Origin: Pieris napi
Taxonomy: Eukaryota; Arthropoda; Insecta; Lepidoptera; Pieridae
DNA: 64,000 nt
NCBI RefSeq assembly: GCF_905475465.1
Contig: NC_062242.1
Location: 5,173,501 to 5,237,500, forward strand
Direction: 5' to 3'
The notes beneath the pieces were generated by a model, which was not told the origin of the DNA, made no database searches, and was given only the letters and a program-made list of their open reading frames with translations. This document shows, in pieces, positions 1 through 12,155 of the stretch; position 1 is the first letter of the stretch, and every line of letters begins with the position of its first letter. The translations under genes and the position numbers were made by a program.

Positions 1-135
1 ATAAAACTAGCCACTCTTGTGAATTCAGCCATAGTTTAAACAAATTAGTCTACACCTATAAAATTACAAACTTATTACTAGCTTACTATTCCTCAGATTC
101 TTGTTAGTATTCCCAAGAAATACTTAAGAATAATA

Positions 136-418
136 ATTAAACTAGCGAATAGCTCTCGAGAAAGTCACCAATTTACAACTTCAATATAATTATATTTTTT
201 TAATTATGTAGTATCTTTTTTTACGCGCCTCACAACAAAGGATAAAATTACTTTATAAAATAAATATAACATCAAAGATTAAACTAGCGAATAGCTCTCG
301 AGAAAGCCACCAATTTACCACTTCAATATAATTATCTTTTTTTAATTAGTATCTTTTTTTACGCACCTCACAACAAAGGATAAAATTACTTTATAAAATA
401 AATATAACATCAAAGATT
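136..418. repeat. Two-copy tandem duplication, ~142 bp unit
   Basis: The block starting ATTAAACTAGCGAATAGCTC occurs twice head to tail, at about 136-277 and 278-418. Only a few substitutions and a short indel separate the copies (for example AAAGTCACC against AAAGCCACC, and GCGCCTC against GCACCTC). It lies in the intron downstream of exon 2 of the minus-strand desaturase. No coding capacity is seen. Confidence 0.85.
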
Positions 419-1014
419 TTAATATTTATACTGTGAAATGTCGCTTTTAATTAAGTAAGAGTAGCTTGATCTGATCACTTCTTAAAACTTTTGTACACAA
501 TTTAACAGTTTCAATAATAAATGTTTCAATCTATATTACAAATTAATAGAGCAGTATTTTATAATAAACCTACCAAGATTATGAATACATTAGTGATAAC
601 ATATTATGTTGGCGAGCAGCTTTCTCTAAAAGCTGATTGAAACAGTCTAAAAAACGAACTAAACAAGATTATACTAGAATCATGGCCAAAGTATATTTTC
701 GTTGTAGTACGTACATTTAACACAAATACGTAGAATTTTTGCAATTTAAAAGAAACTTGCAAGAGTTTCAAAACTTTAAGAAAAACGACAATGAATAAAA
801 CGAATAACAAAGGATTATAGAAAAACATGAAGACGCTTTATTTTTTTATATACTCGTATAATGGGGTACTGAACAGATTTTAATAAATTTTGACGTCGAA
901 AAATGGCATGCTTTATAGATAAAAAACTTCTAATGTTAATGTCTAATTTTTTTTTATTATTGACGATTATAGGTGTAAATTTATGTCAAAAATAAAATTT
1001 CATTTTATACTTAC

Positions 1015-1627
1015 CAAATAAAAACGTCACCAGCTTAGCTTTTCCAGTAAAGATAAGATATATTCCATACAGACTAGCTGCATGTAAGTAGATAAACGCT
1101 AAAACGTTTCTCCATACTATTTGCCATCTGAATAAAATTGTAAAAAATATATTAAAATATAACTTATAAAATCAACACTTTTATCTTTATAATAAACGTC
1201 AAGTAGGCTTTATATATAAAACGTTCATTCATTTATCGATAACATACAGTTAATTCTAATAATTGAAAATAATTATTGACGAGCATTTATTATCTCGAAA
1301 TTATGCTAATTTATCATTCCCTCAGGTAATTTTAAATTAAATTATGTGTAATTATAAATAAAACTATGATTTGTAAGCTATAAGAATGTAATGAGACAAT
1401 AAGGTTAGATAAATATTTAATGCATCTTTGTAATTTAGTGTTTTTTTATTTAAACTAAACTTTTAACTAAAAATTTATTAAAGAATTGTGTGACTTCCTT
1501 AATTATACTTACTCATAATCTCTTCTTTTGTTACGTAACGCAACGTTGTTAGAAAAGCCATCGTCAACATTTTTGGCGTAGCCATTAGTCTCAACAGCCA
1601 TTGTCTCTAGTCTGCCTTATTTATAAT
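1015..1627 (-). CDS. Acyl-CoA desaturase 1, 5' part (partial, exons 1-2)
   Basis: N-terminal part of a membrane fatty acyl-CoA desaturase, an ER di-iron enzyme that inserts a double bond using cytochrome b5. Exon 1 (minus strand, 1627 to 1513) follows a TTTTTCAG acceptor and has a short 5'UTR. The ATG is at 1601-1599, followed by 29 codons beginning MAVETNGYAKNV, and the exon ends at a GTAAGT donor. Exon 2 (1127 to 1015) follows TTATTCAG and joins in phase, giving RRDYE-WQIVWRNV and then a hydrophobic stretch (FIYLHAASLYGIYLIF). This is the family's conserved first membrane segment. It ends TFLFG at a GTAAGT donor in phase 1, the same boundary and phase as exon 1 of the plus-strand desaturase. 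The exons with histidine boxes must lie left of position 1; none is present in 1-1014. Which desaturase subfamily this is cannot be told from the N-terminus. The family assignment is firm. Confidence 0.88.
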
Positions 1628-2174
1628 CTGAAAAATAAAACGTATACATATTATTCATATATTGGTGAAATCATGATTGCAACTCTGTATATTTTAGAGA
1701 GGGTGATCTAAAATACATATTTTAACACGGCCGATCGTCACATGTTTGCATTGACTGCTTTGTTTCACTCGGATTGTGTAGGATGCGTTTTTTTAATACA
1801 TATTAAGATTTTTCCAATTATATTAATTGTTAGTAGTTACGTCCTCAATTAATAATTTTGTAGTGTTTTGTGATTATTGTAAGGCAAGGTATCAGTAGGT
1901 TGGACTTATTATTTTAGTATAATGTTGTGTATCGTCTGGCCGGTTCGGTGGCCTTTTTGTAGTACAGTGTTATTTTAAAATATCCATAAAACATAAATTT
2001 GCTAGAGTAATAAAAAAATAAAATATCGACTTATTTAGAATTATTCTTATTTTTAACTTTAATTTTAATTTTATTTATTATAGGTACACCGTTACACACG
2101 ATTTACTCACACTTCTAACTTTAATATTATTATTATTATTTTTCTACTTGGTATTATTATTATTTATTTTATTT

Positions 2175-2440
2175 TATTAGAGGCGCAAACTAGCTGCTGT
2201 GGTCTCTGGCAGAATGACCAGCGCTGCGGAACTTTTTGCTCCTCAGCATAATGCTGAGCCGGGGCCAATTACAACCACACTACACACACATTGCACACTG
2301 GAAGCGAACTGAATAGCAAAAGGGAATTTTTAATTTTAAATTTTTATTGTTTTTGATGTATTATTTTTTTTTTCTTTAAGTATTGTTATTTTGTGTGTTT
2401 ATGTGTGTGTGTTTTCGTTTGTAATAAATGTTATGTCTAT
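2175..2440 (+). mobile_element. 3'-end fragment of a non-LTR retrotransposon (probable)
   Basis: An island containing a short hairpin (TCAGCATAATGCTGAG), an ACACTACACACACA stretch and a T/A-rich and GT-rich tail ending near AATAAATG. This composition resembles lepidopteran LINE 3'UTRs that I know from memory. No ORF remains. The family is not assigned. Confidence 0.35.
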
Positions 2441-2524
2441 GTCTAATATTAATTAAAAGACAACACATAGGACTTGAACTTGAAATAGCAAAATATGTGT
2501 CGGTTATTTAAACTTTGTGTTATA

Positions 2525-3810
2525 TTAGGTCCTTACATATGAAATTGGCGTTTTGTTTTGAGGAACAAAAAGTCGAATATTTTTAAATATAATATATTTA
2601 ATTAATCAAAGTATGAACCATTGTTTTCTATGCCCTTTTGCCATCTCATAGGTAGTTCATTGATCCCTTTACTAAAAAAACCAGTCGGACGGGAATCAAT
2701 AAAATCTGTGAAGGCGATTTGGACTGCCCCATCAGAGTTAAATTTTTTCCCTTGCAAGAAGTTGTCCAAATTTCGAAAAAAAATGGTAATCTGTTGGAGA
2801 AAGGTCCGGGGAGTACGGAGGATGTCTTAGACATTCCAATTGAAGCTCTTCTAATTTGGTAGCCGTCTGTTGTGCAGTGTGTGGTCTAGCGTTGTCGTGA
2901 AGTAGCAGTGGCGTGGAGCGATTGACCAGCCTAGGTTGTTTAGCCGCTAGCTTTTCCATCATGGTTTGCAATTGCTGACAATAGACATCAGCCGTAATAG
3001 TCTGGCCAGATTTGAGAAAACTGCAATGAACAATACCGGCACTAGTCCACCAAACGCTTACAAGTAACTTTTTTGGGGTTAATTTTCGCTTGGGGCAGGA
3101 TTTGGCTGGCTGGCCAGGATCCAACCATTGTGCTGAGCGCTTCCAATTATCGTAAAGAATCCATTTTTCATCACAGGTAATGATTCGGTTTAAAATACCT
3201 TCATTATTGTGCCGGTTCAGTAATGTAACGCAGCAGTCGACGCGCTTTTGCCGGTTTGCTTCAGTCAATTCGTGAGGTACCCATCTTTCAAGCTTTTTAA
3301 TCTTCCCAATTTGCTTCAAGTGAATTAAAACAGTTTTATCACTAACACAGCAGCCTGCAGCTAAATCGGACGTGGTTTGCGATGGATCCGCTTCCACAAT
3401 AGCCTTCAATACTTCATTATCAACTTGGGTCTCAGGCCGTCCACGGGGCTTGTTCTGCAGGTCGAAATTTCCAGAACGAAAATGTTGGAACCAAAAACGA
3501 ACTGTGTTTTCTTTTGCAACATGACCGCCATACACATCATTCACCCTTCGAGTCGTTTCCGCAGCACTAGTGCCACGGCGGAACTCGTATTCGTAAATAA
3601 TGCGATACTTTAAGTTTTCCATTTTGTAAAATGAGTGACGTAAACAGAAAAAAACAGAAGGAAAAAAACAAATGAATGACGGTCATCGAAGCACAAATAC
3701 ATGAGTAAATAGCTGTGCAAATTTTGATTTGGAATTCTTAACCAAAGAGGAGATATTTGAGGTCAAAGTAGACAAAACGTAAAACGCCAATTTCATATGT
3801 AAGGACCTAA
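2525..3810 (-). mobile_element. mariner transposon, nearly intact
   Basis: A 1286-bp element with perfect 30-bp terminal inverted repeats beginning TTAGGTCCTTACATATGAAA at both ends (2525-2554 and 3781-3810), flanked by the TA target duplication (2523-2524 and 3811-3812). Size, TA target and encoded transposase are those of the mariner family of the Tc1/mariner superfamily. The identical ends suggest recent activity. It lies in the putative long first intron of desaturase 1. A decayed relative with the same right end lies at 23998-24480. Confidence 0.95.
2602..3622 (-). pseudogene. mariner transposase (DD34D), single frameshift
   Basis: The cut-and-paste transposase of the surrounding mariner. 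It is open for 294 codons from ATG 3622. It carries the N-terminal helix-turn-helix region with the GRPETQVD linker, the WVPHEL motif near residue 115, and catalytic Asp residues at 151 (TCDEKW), 243 (HDNARPH) and 278 (PTDYHFF). There are 34 residues between the last two, which is the DD34D signature. The frame then breaks at a homopolymer (eight A on the plus strand, 2776-2783). Past that run the minus-strand sequence in the neighbouring frame continues with typical mariner C-terminal sequence to a stop at 2604-2602, so a one-base gain inactivates an otherwise full-length (~350 residue) protein. A homopolymer sequencing error would look the same. Confidence 0.93.
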
Positions 3811-4049
3811 TATAATTAAAAATAACCATAATACATTTATATTATAAATTAATTCGTTATACATAATAAGTTTAAATTTGAAACGAGCTAAGAAGTCAAC
3901 AGTAATAAATGACACATTACGAGTATATCCGTTTCGGTAAAAGAGAATTCGAAGCCTAAATTTGACCTCAATCGTCTGAATTGGCCGATAAACTCTTCAT
4001 CTAATCTATCTACCCGCGAAACTGGATATACACAAAAAATAAACTTCAA

Positions 4050-4085
4050 CGGTAAATCGTACAACAGATGATGTACGATTTACCG
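4050..4085. repeat. Short perfect inverted repeat, 14-bp arms
   Basis: CGGTAAATCGTACA at 4050-4063 is followed after 8 bases by its exact reverse complement at 4072-4085. No flanking gene or T-run suggests a function. Confidence 0.8.
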
Positions 4086-4376
4086 ATGATGATGTTCATT
4101 TATTTAAAAAAAAATGAATATAGGTAGGTATGTGGCAGTGAGACGGATGTTAACTTTTTGCAGTACATATTTATTACATTTATAGCCCCAAAATAAGTCC
4201 CACGTCTGATCATTGTATTAATTCACATATATTTTCACACGTTTTACATTCCTAAGTACATATTATAATTCTATTGAATTATATGTAAATGTCATTAACA
4301 AAAGGATTTTATAATAATATCTAATCATAAATTTAACTGCACAGTAATTTAAATTAATAATATGCTTCCCATAGTT

Positions 4377-5860
4377 AATTTATTTATTTATTTATTTATT
4401 TATTTAATAACAGCACAATGGCCAAACTTAGACTAAAAAACACAATAAACAATACAATAAAATACAATTAAGATTTTCAACGCATTACCCCCTTATCCCC
4501 TCCAGGTACACTCTGAAAGCACAGTATACCACCCCCATAAGCTTCCCAAACAGGTCGCTCTCCGGTGAAGAGTCGAGAAACCCATTAAGCAGTGAGAGTA
4601 GCCGGGGAATGGGCGCTTGTTGTCGCTGGACAGTGCGAGCCGAACGCACAGCGAAAAGGTTATGTTTCCGGCAGCGGTAATATTTGTCCGGGACGTATAG
4701 CCTCATGATCTCTTCCAGCAAGTATGCGCTTTCCGTTTCATTCTTAATTACACTCAAACCAAACCTGACCACCGAGAAATCCCTACGAAGCTCTAATGAA
4801 TTATACCCTAACACCCCCATCAAGAACTTTGTAGGGTAGAGGTAAGGAAAGAAATTGTATCTTCTTTTATACAGATTTCTCAGGAACTTCTTTTGAACTC
4901 GTTCAATCATATCCCCATAATACCTTTCATAAGGGGACCATATGACGCAGCTGGTTTCGAGAATTGGCCTTACTAATGATGAATATAGCACCCTAGTGGC
5001 AGTGTCCGTCAGACCAACCGAATTTCGCAGGACAAACCCTAATCTCCTAAAAGCAGCATCCGTAATCGTCCGAATATGCTCCGCAAATGAAAGATCGGGC
5101 ACGAAAAGGACACCCAAGTCGCGGACTCTGTCTACGCGCCTAATAACTTTCGATCCTATGCTATAGTCGCAGAGTATTTTATTCGGAGAGGCACTAAAGG
5201 TCATCACTTCACATTTGTCATAGTTGAATTGGAGTTTATGTAATTCACTCCAATGCAGCAGTTCATCCAAATCAAGTTGCATACACAGACGATCATTGTC
5301 AGTCTCAATTATTTTAAAGACCTTAACGTCGTCAGCAAATAATAGTATTTTGGAATATTTGATAACGCTTGGAAGGTCGTTAATCATTATTAAAAATAGC
5401 AACGGTCCCAGGTTTGAACCCTGGCTAATACCAGAAATTGTTGGATAAGGCTGCGAAATATATTGTCCATATTTAACATATTGGTTACGATTTGATAGGT
5501 AACTAGAAAAAAACTTAAGCAGAACAGGTCCACACCCAATTGCGGCCAGCTTTTGGAGAAGAATGTCGTTGTCTACTCGATCAAACGCTTTGTGGAAATC
5601 CAAATACACTACATCCACCTGACACCGCCTATCAATTTCACGCGATACCATGTCAGCCAAAGTCAATAGATTAGTATTAACTGATCTGCGTGGAAGAAAG
5701 GCGTGCTGGCAAGGAGTGATGTGGGGAATGCATTTAGGCAACATTAATGAGTGTAAGGACATTTCAAACACCTTCGCCAGCGTACACAGAATCGCGATAG
5801 GCCTGTAGTTTTCAGCTCTGCTTCTACAATCAGCTTTAGGAATAGTTAAGCAGTTGTAAT
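4377..5860 (-). mobile_element. 5'-truncated non-LTR retrotransposon with intact reverse transcriptase ORF
   Basis: LINE-type element read on the minus strand. The reverse transcriptase frame is open without stops from about 5860 (where it starts mid-domain with RAENYRPIAILCTLAKVFE) to a stop at 4485. From the Met at 5771 there are 428 codons. RT motifs: VVYLDFHKAFDRVD (first Asp at residue 58), SGISQGSNLGPLLF (115-126) and the FADD catalytic box (145-148), then the thumb region and a C-terminal tail. Downstream is a short 3'UTR and a (TAAA)n tail (TTTA repeats on the plus strand, 4377-4408). The endonuclease and ORF1 are missing, as expected for 5' truncation on insertion. Absence of stops implies a young copy. 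The clade looks Jockey-like but I am not certain. Confidence 0.9.
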
Positions 5861-7875
5861 CGATTTTTTTCTGAATGGAAAAACAAACTATAAAAATGAT
5901 ATTATATTTCCGGATACGTATTTTAAGTAGACATGTTCCTTCCTTCGATTCGATTCGCTATCGGACCTTTGCCATATTATATATTTTTGTAGGTGTCGTC
6001 TTTTATATTACTCTGAGAGGCAATTAACAATTCAACAGTCGCTTTTATAACACTAAAACACAAAGCATTGAATAATTTGCCGCTACTTTTATGACACTTA
6101 AATGTCTTGGTATGTAGCAAAAACGAAAACTTACGCATAATATTATTAAAATTCGAAAGTGACTGTTTTCCTTTTCTCGTACCGACGATGCAATTCGCAC
6201 AGAATATTATTCCATAGACATCATTCTTTAGAGGCAATCAATTATTTGAATCTATATTTTCAATTAATTATTTTATCGCGCGACAAATATATTTTAGAAA
6301 ACCCGGTAAAATGATGCTACCATCAGATGTGAAAATAGGAAACAAACGATAACGATACGAAAACGATAGTTGCAATAGCGAAAATATTTAAGAAGGTTAA
6401 GGCACAAGCTGAGGTAATGAATTTAAGAAAAATAAAGATGTTGCTTTGAACTAAAATATCTTCAACCGTAGCCGATTTATAAGGCTTACTGTTAAAATCT
6501 ATAAACGCTTATAATTCTCGAATATCCGGCTTGAGAGAATTCTTAATTTAAAAATATACACTTTTCACCTGTATTACGCATGCCAAACAAATAAGCTCGG
6601 TCAGAAAGCACACGTAACTTTTACTTCCTCGAAAGAAATGTAAGTGTGAAGAACCCGTTTTACACTTGACCTCGACTGTGAGTAACGTCAGTGAATTTGC
6701 TATCCAATGCCACTTTCACCACATCGTCACTGTGCAATGATTACTTCGTGCGCTCGTACTTCACCATAATGTGGTGTCATTGATAAGCGTTAGCAGCTTA
6801 TGTAATTCGAAAACCTGAATATTGAAATCGTATCGAATTGCTCTAACAATGTAATCGAGGATTGACAGGTTTTACTATACATACAAAATAACAATATTGT
6901 GTACGTGCTGATTACGTTTTTAAAGAATATATACGAGTCTTTAAAGTTTAGCAGGCTTTTGAATAGATAAAATATTTTTATATGATAATATACAAAAATA
7001 AGTATTTATAACTCAATAATAGTTTATTTACTAAATCTAATATGTCAATGAATTATAAATAATTTTATTTCATTACTTGTATTATAGCATATTACTCTTA
7101 GAAATTTAAGTTAGTAAAACACTTTTCTATGTCTCACGGAACTGCGTATTTCTCCAGCTTAAGACTTACACACCTTAGTTAAGAAACTAAATAATATATA
7201 TATACAAAAACTTTCTCATAAGCGCATAACTTACGACGGTTTTCTCATTGAAGATGTCGTGGGCACTATTTGTGCTAATAACAATCGCTCTTTGCAACTA
7301 ATTTGCCTGCAAATATTATTATACACAGTTTGTCAAATGAGACTAGATTTCATCTTAAGTTATTACGTAGCAGCAGTGACATTATGTTTTCTAGTTACAC
7401 GCTAATGTATCTACAATGTACGTACTTTAACATATAACATGACCATTCCAGGCAAATAACAATATGAAGGGCTACTTTAAAAACGAGAAAGTACCTATAG
7501 CTAATTTTTTTAGACGTTTCATGTAGAAATGTATCGCATGCTGATGTTATCAATTTACCGCCGAGGAAAACCTTCAAAAATTTATTGTCAATTATTTATT
7601 AAAATTAATTAAAATACTTGTTGACATGAATGGAAGAAGAATAAATAAATAGAGAAATTAAGACTCGCCAAATGAAGAGGATTGATGAGTGTTACCATAG
7701 TTAGAGTCTGGCTAATGAAAGAAGATAGTTGAATTATTTGAAAACTTTCGGATGGCAACACAGAACTTACTTCATGCAATTACTCATTTTTATTTCTATT
7801 ATATATTTTTCCGAATAGTTAACAGTTATAATAGCCTTAACTTTTATTTGATAGAATATTTCGTTTCTTTCGCAG
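5861..7875. other. AT-rich intronic/intergenic DNA
   Basis: No gene, transposon end or repeat recognised. Open frames here (for example 5977-6237 minus) have low-complexity composition and no family motif. Confidence 0.5.
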
Positions 7876-7981
7876 GAAATCTGGAGGATGTAGAAGGAGT
7901 CGATGCAATAGTGAAAACTATTGGTATGCTCACTGGTATAGAGCTAAATCCCCTACGACACAGAATCGCCAACATGAGATA
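7876..7981 (+). CDS. Orphan candidate 3'-terminal exon (unrecognised)
   Basis: After a pyrimidine-rich acceptor (TTTCTTTCGCAG) a frame runs 34 codons to TAA at 7979-7981. It reads NLEDVEGVDAIVKTIG, then MLTGIELNPL and a basic end (RHRIANMR). Base composition is clearly less AT-rich than the flanks. Overlapping AATAAA polyadenylation signals follow within about 70 bases (TAATAAAATAAAACC near 8041-8055). The sequence upstream of the acceptor is intron-like, so a preceding exon ending in phase 1 is required. I found none on the plus strand between 1.7 and 7.8 kb. A second frame is also open through this segment, which lowers confidence. I do not recognise the protein. It would be nested, in opposite orientation, in the putative first intron of desaturase 1. 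Confidence 0.35.
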
Positions 7982-8055
7982 AGAGAATAGTTTACTTTTG
8001 GTTTAATTTCTTAGAAATACAGTTACTTTCAATGTAAAAAATAATAAAATAAAAC

Positions 8056-9116
8056 CAAGTATCAAGTAAGTTTAATCCACAAAATATATCAAACTTTTAG
8101 GGATACCATACCATTTTTTTATTATTTGTCTACCAATTTTTACATGCCAAGACATAGTACACAAACAGTTACGGAACTATTTCAAATGCACGTTTAATAG
8201 ACAGATGAGGACAAATATATTGTAAATATACCTAGGGCTATTTGTTGTCAAAACCAGAGGGTAACATAGAACATTTCTGGAAGTATTTGAATTTTTGTAT
8301 TAATTTTTTATGAGTATAAAAAAAATTATTTAAAATTTTTGTCACTCGGAAGTGACACAAACACGAAAAGAAATAACCATCTCATGAATATATTAAAATT
8401 CTTATGCGAATAAATAAAAACCGCAATATATTACAACCGCTTGCATCCATCGAAATTTGAATAATTTTAGCAACTTTATTACCACCATGAATGAATCGTT
8501 TAGTATTGAAAATAACCCAAACAAAAGTTTGAATGTTTTATAGTTTCGTCCTAGAATCTCGTCGTAAAATTTATTCTCTCAACACAAAGATGACGAATTA
8601 TTTAGCAACATTTACTTATCTATAAGTACTGAGAAAGGCCTAGAAATTATTGTTTACTTGCCTAGCGTTTGTCTACGTGGTTTGAGGACCCGTAGGCTAC
8701 TTTTTTTCATTTATAAAAATATTTAAACGGGTTCTAATTTTGATGCCTGGATAACTATGAGAAAGTTCTCAAAATGATACAAATTTTAGAACCCCGGCCG
8801 CGTCATATTCTTAGTATAATTTAAAATATTGATTCTTCTTGATTCATTAAATTGACTAAAATATAACTATTATTTCTAGTAGCAAACAAATCTTTCCAAA
8901 ATATATATAATTAATCTACTCATACTCAAAACTATTCTTAGTTAGCTAAATGTATCTGACATTTACGCAATAATACTATATTTAATACGTAAACACACCA
9001 TTTAATTTTAAATTAAACCATGGTCTTGAGATGAATTAATAAAAAAACCCAATACAGCTTGGCACTGTGCATTCTCCTCTTATTCAGTTTGTTTAGTTTC
9101 TATTCAATCTGCGCAA
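8056..9116. other. AT-rich DNA without recognisable content
   Basis: No ORF with family motifs, no inverted repeat and no SINE head seen. Confidence 0.5.
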
Positions 9117-10010
9117 ATGACATTTTACGTTTCAGAGAAAATGCAAATAATTGCTATTTAATGGGCATTAACTATCAGTGTATTAGCTTAGTATAATGAT
9201 TTAACTCCTGAGTTAAACTGCTTAGAGTAAAACGTAGTCAAGTGTTTTTTGTAACTATATATTAAACATCAACATATATTTATTGATAGTTAAATTATCA
9301 AATGTTAAATTAAACATTTTCACACAGAAACCCTTTGTTTGGTTGGTTATACCTTCCTCAATCCTTATACAAGCATATTCTTAATTGGACCCAGTTCTTC
9401 CTGAGTTAAAGCGTTTAAACTCTTCATCTTTATAACATTCTATGTATAAACAGAACAGTTCAAAGCTGTAGGTTCTCATATTCTAGATGCCTGTTTAAAA
9501 TAATCGAAATGCGAAACCTCAAGCCCGACCCTGTAACAGTTTTAAAGCTATGGTACTAGATCGTTGTATTTCACGACCGTTAGGTAAGCCACGACCCGAA
9601 TATTGTACATCACATTTTATTTATTTATTTTCTTAACATGCCCCAAGCTAAATTAGGAACAAACCTTCACATTATTAATTGATTAACTCAGGAACAACTG
9701 GGTCGAATTAAGAATATGATAGTGTAGAAGGATCGAGGAAGGTATAACCAACCAAACAAAGGGTTTCTCTGTAAATGTTTAATTTAACATTTGATAATTA
9801 ACCGATAAGATAAAAAAAGAGAAATTAAAGTATTACCGAATCAATAAATATATGTTGATGTTTAATATATAGTTACAAAAATCACTTGACTACGTTTTAC
9901 TCTAAGCAGTCGTAGTCAGGAGTTAAATCATTATTCTAAGCTAATACACTGATAGTTAATGCCCATTAAATAGCATTTTTATGTATTTTCTCTGAAACGT
10001 AAATTGTCAT
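9117..10010. mobile_element. Fold-back (long inverted repeat) element
   Basis: The left arm (about 9117-9409) reappears inverted as the right arm (about 9683-10010). Both begin at ATGACA.TTTACGTTTCAGAG and share landmarks such as TATTTAATGGGCATTAACTA, AAACGTAGTCAAGTG and TTTGGTTGGTTATACC, with substitutions and one ~35-bp block present only in the right arm. The ~270-bp middle is AT-rich and codes for nothing obvious. The architecture is that of a fold-back or palindromic MITE. No clear target duplication could be fixed because the outer ends are degenerate. Confidence 0.85.
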
Positions 10011-12152
10011 AGATAAAGCTTTATAATAGTAGTAAAAATACAACATATGCATTAAAAATTATACTGAATTAATCTTTAATTGTAATTACTTTTATTTAAT
10101 GATTATGTGTAAGCTCACCTGATAAAGGTAACCACATCCCAGACACGCAGCATCCTAAATTCCATCCATGGATCCGTAGTAAATGTCTCGACCTTTTTAA
10201 GTTTATTTTATAATTTTAAATTTAAAACTAGTACCTACTACATATACTATAGATTTAATTATGATATCTGGTGTAGAATTCATGTTAATTTTATATAAAA
10301 TAAACCATGCGTGTGCAAATCATTATATTCACTTATCGCTTATCAGATTTAAATAGCATTTCCAACTCGAAACTTATCGCAGTATTGGCGCTTCGGTAAA
10401 AAATCTATTAAAATACATGTAAATCAAATGATACAAAAAGCCTTAAAATCGGTAAACGTATACAATTTTGATGTCTGGCTTTGTACAGGTTTCATGATGA
10501 TACCACTGTCATTGGAACTCCAACATTATTCATTAAGATCTAATAGTTACGTATTTATTTACTTGTAAATGAGGTTTATTATTTTATTATAAATCATTAA
10601 AGTTATTTACGGAACAAATGCTTTATTTAGATTAATTATCATACAAAATAATTAAACAAAAAGTCATCCTCACGAAGAGGGAACGGAATAATCGAAACGT
10701 TATAAGCTAGTGTTGTTAACAACGCCAGTACGGGTTGTACTCATATATTCGAATTTCAGTTACAGTGTTGTTATTACCAACATTAATTCACACATATAAG
10801 TATTAATTACTGAATTGATTCGAATTATTTACATTAGTAGGTATGATCAAACTCAGTTTATTAGCAATTTAAAATAAATTACAAACGTGTACCACAGATG
10901 TAGTCGTGAAAATATTGATTTTGGTCATGTATTCTAGACTCGCCATATATGTAGCAGCCAATAAAATACTTCACATCACATCATTTTTTTCGCATGGAAT
11001 ACTATTGCTGCCATGTACAGCTATGTCAGACAAAAGTCTCTAAGTGCTTGACAGTAATACATATAAAAGTAGGACAACCTTTCTATCAATATATTCTACT
11101 AAAAGTATGAAACTTTCCCTACATCGAGAAATCTTGACAAGGTGAACGAAGATAAATAATTAATTTCATCTACCTATGGTTATACAATTAATTATGATAC
11201 ATAAATTCAGTTTTGTAAAACTATTTGAATATTATATTTGACGAGATGAATAATATAGATATAAGTAATGTATCGTTGCTGACAAAAAAAGTATTTTAAT
11301 GAGTTCAAAGTTTTGAGGGCTGAGTCGCTTTTCCATTGAATGTAGCCAAATATTTTTAAAGAAAAAAATACGTTTATAAATAAAAAAATTAAAATGCACA
11401 GGCAAGATACGTTTAATAGTTCAAGTGTCTAAATACTAATATAAAGCAGATGTTGTTGATTGTCATACGTTGTTGTTAATTCTATATATACGTACATAAT
11501 ATATTTTAGTAAAACTTCAAAATATTCGCATTTATGTCAGTAATCTGTACACTAAATTATAGTACGAGATCCCGCTGCAGGATTGGTGCGCTCATCGACT
11601 ATTTGTTTAAAACCAAATTTTTATGTTTATTTATAATTAAGAGAATATATATTTACTAGGGTGCCTATCAAAATTTGGCCGCCATTATTTTTAATTAAAT
11701 TATTTTTAATTGATTTTTGGTAAAAAATTTCGTTCATGTACCTATTATTTAAATAAAATAACGTCTACATCACGGTAATTCATATGATGATTCTAAAAAA
11801 ACACGGGTGCCGTTGCGCACCTGGCCGCACCTCTTTGCAGCCAAGTGTAAACAGGTATGATTTCGATAAATTTATACGTTTATAACCTATTTTTATTAAT
11901 TATATGTCAAATTGAAGCTAATTTTTTTCTATTAATTATCATATAAAGTTGCTTAATTAAATCTGGCCGCAAATAAGGGCTACTGGCTGTTAAAGATAAT
12001 AAATATTTAAGGTAGAGTGAAAGAGAGTTAGCGCGTAACATCATTTGTCAGACGAGGACAGCGATTGTCGGCTAAGCGACGCTTTTAAGCCATTGCGCAT
12101 GCGTCGGTTTTGATGAGGTTTAGTACAATAATTTATGTGTCTCGTTTATATA
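10011..12152. other. Mostly AT-rich DNA; unassigned patch near its right end
   Basis: Nothing assignable over most of the stretch. From about 11640 to 12130 GC-richer words appear (CTGGCCGCACCTC, GACAGCGATTGTCGGC, GCGCATGCGTCGG), which may be a decayed transposon, but no ends or ORF could be identified. Confidence 0.4.
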
Positions 12153-12155
12153 TAA

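Noticed and set aside
604..828. 74-codon minus-strand open frame
   Set aside because: Phe/Leu/Val-rich AT-driven composition, no motif, no splice or start context.
5977..6237. 86-codon minus-strand open frame
   Set aside because: No recognisable motif and composition equal to flanking AT-rich DNA.
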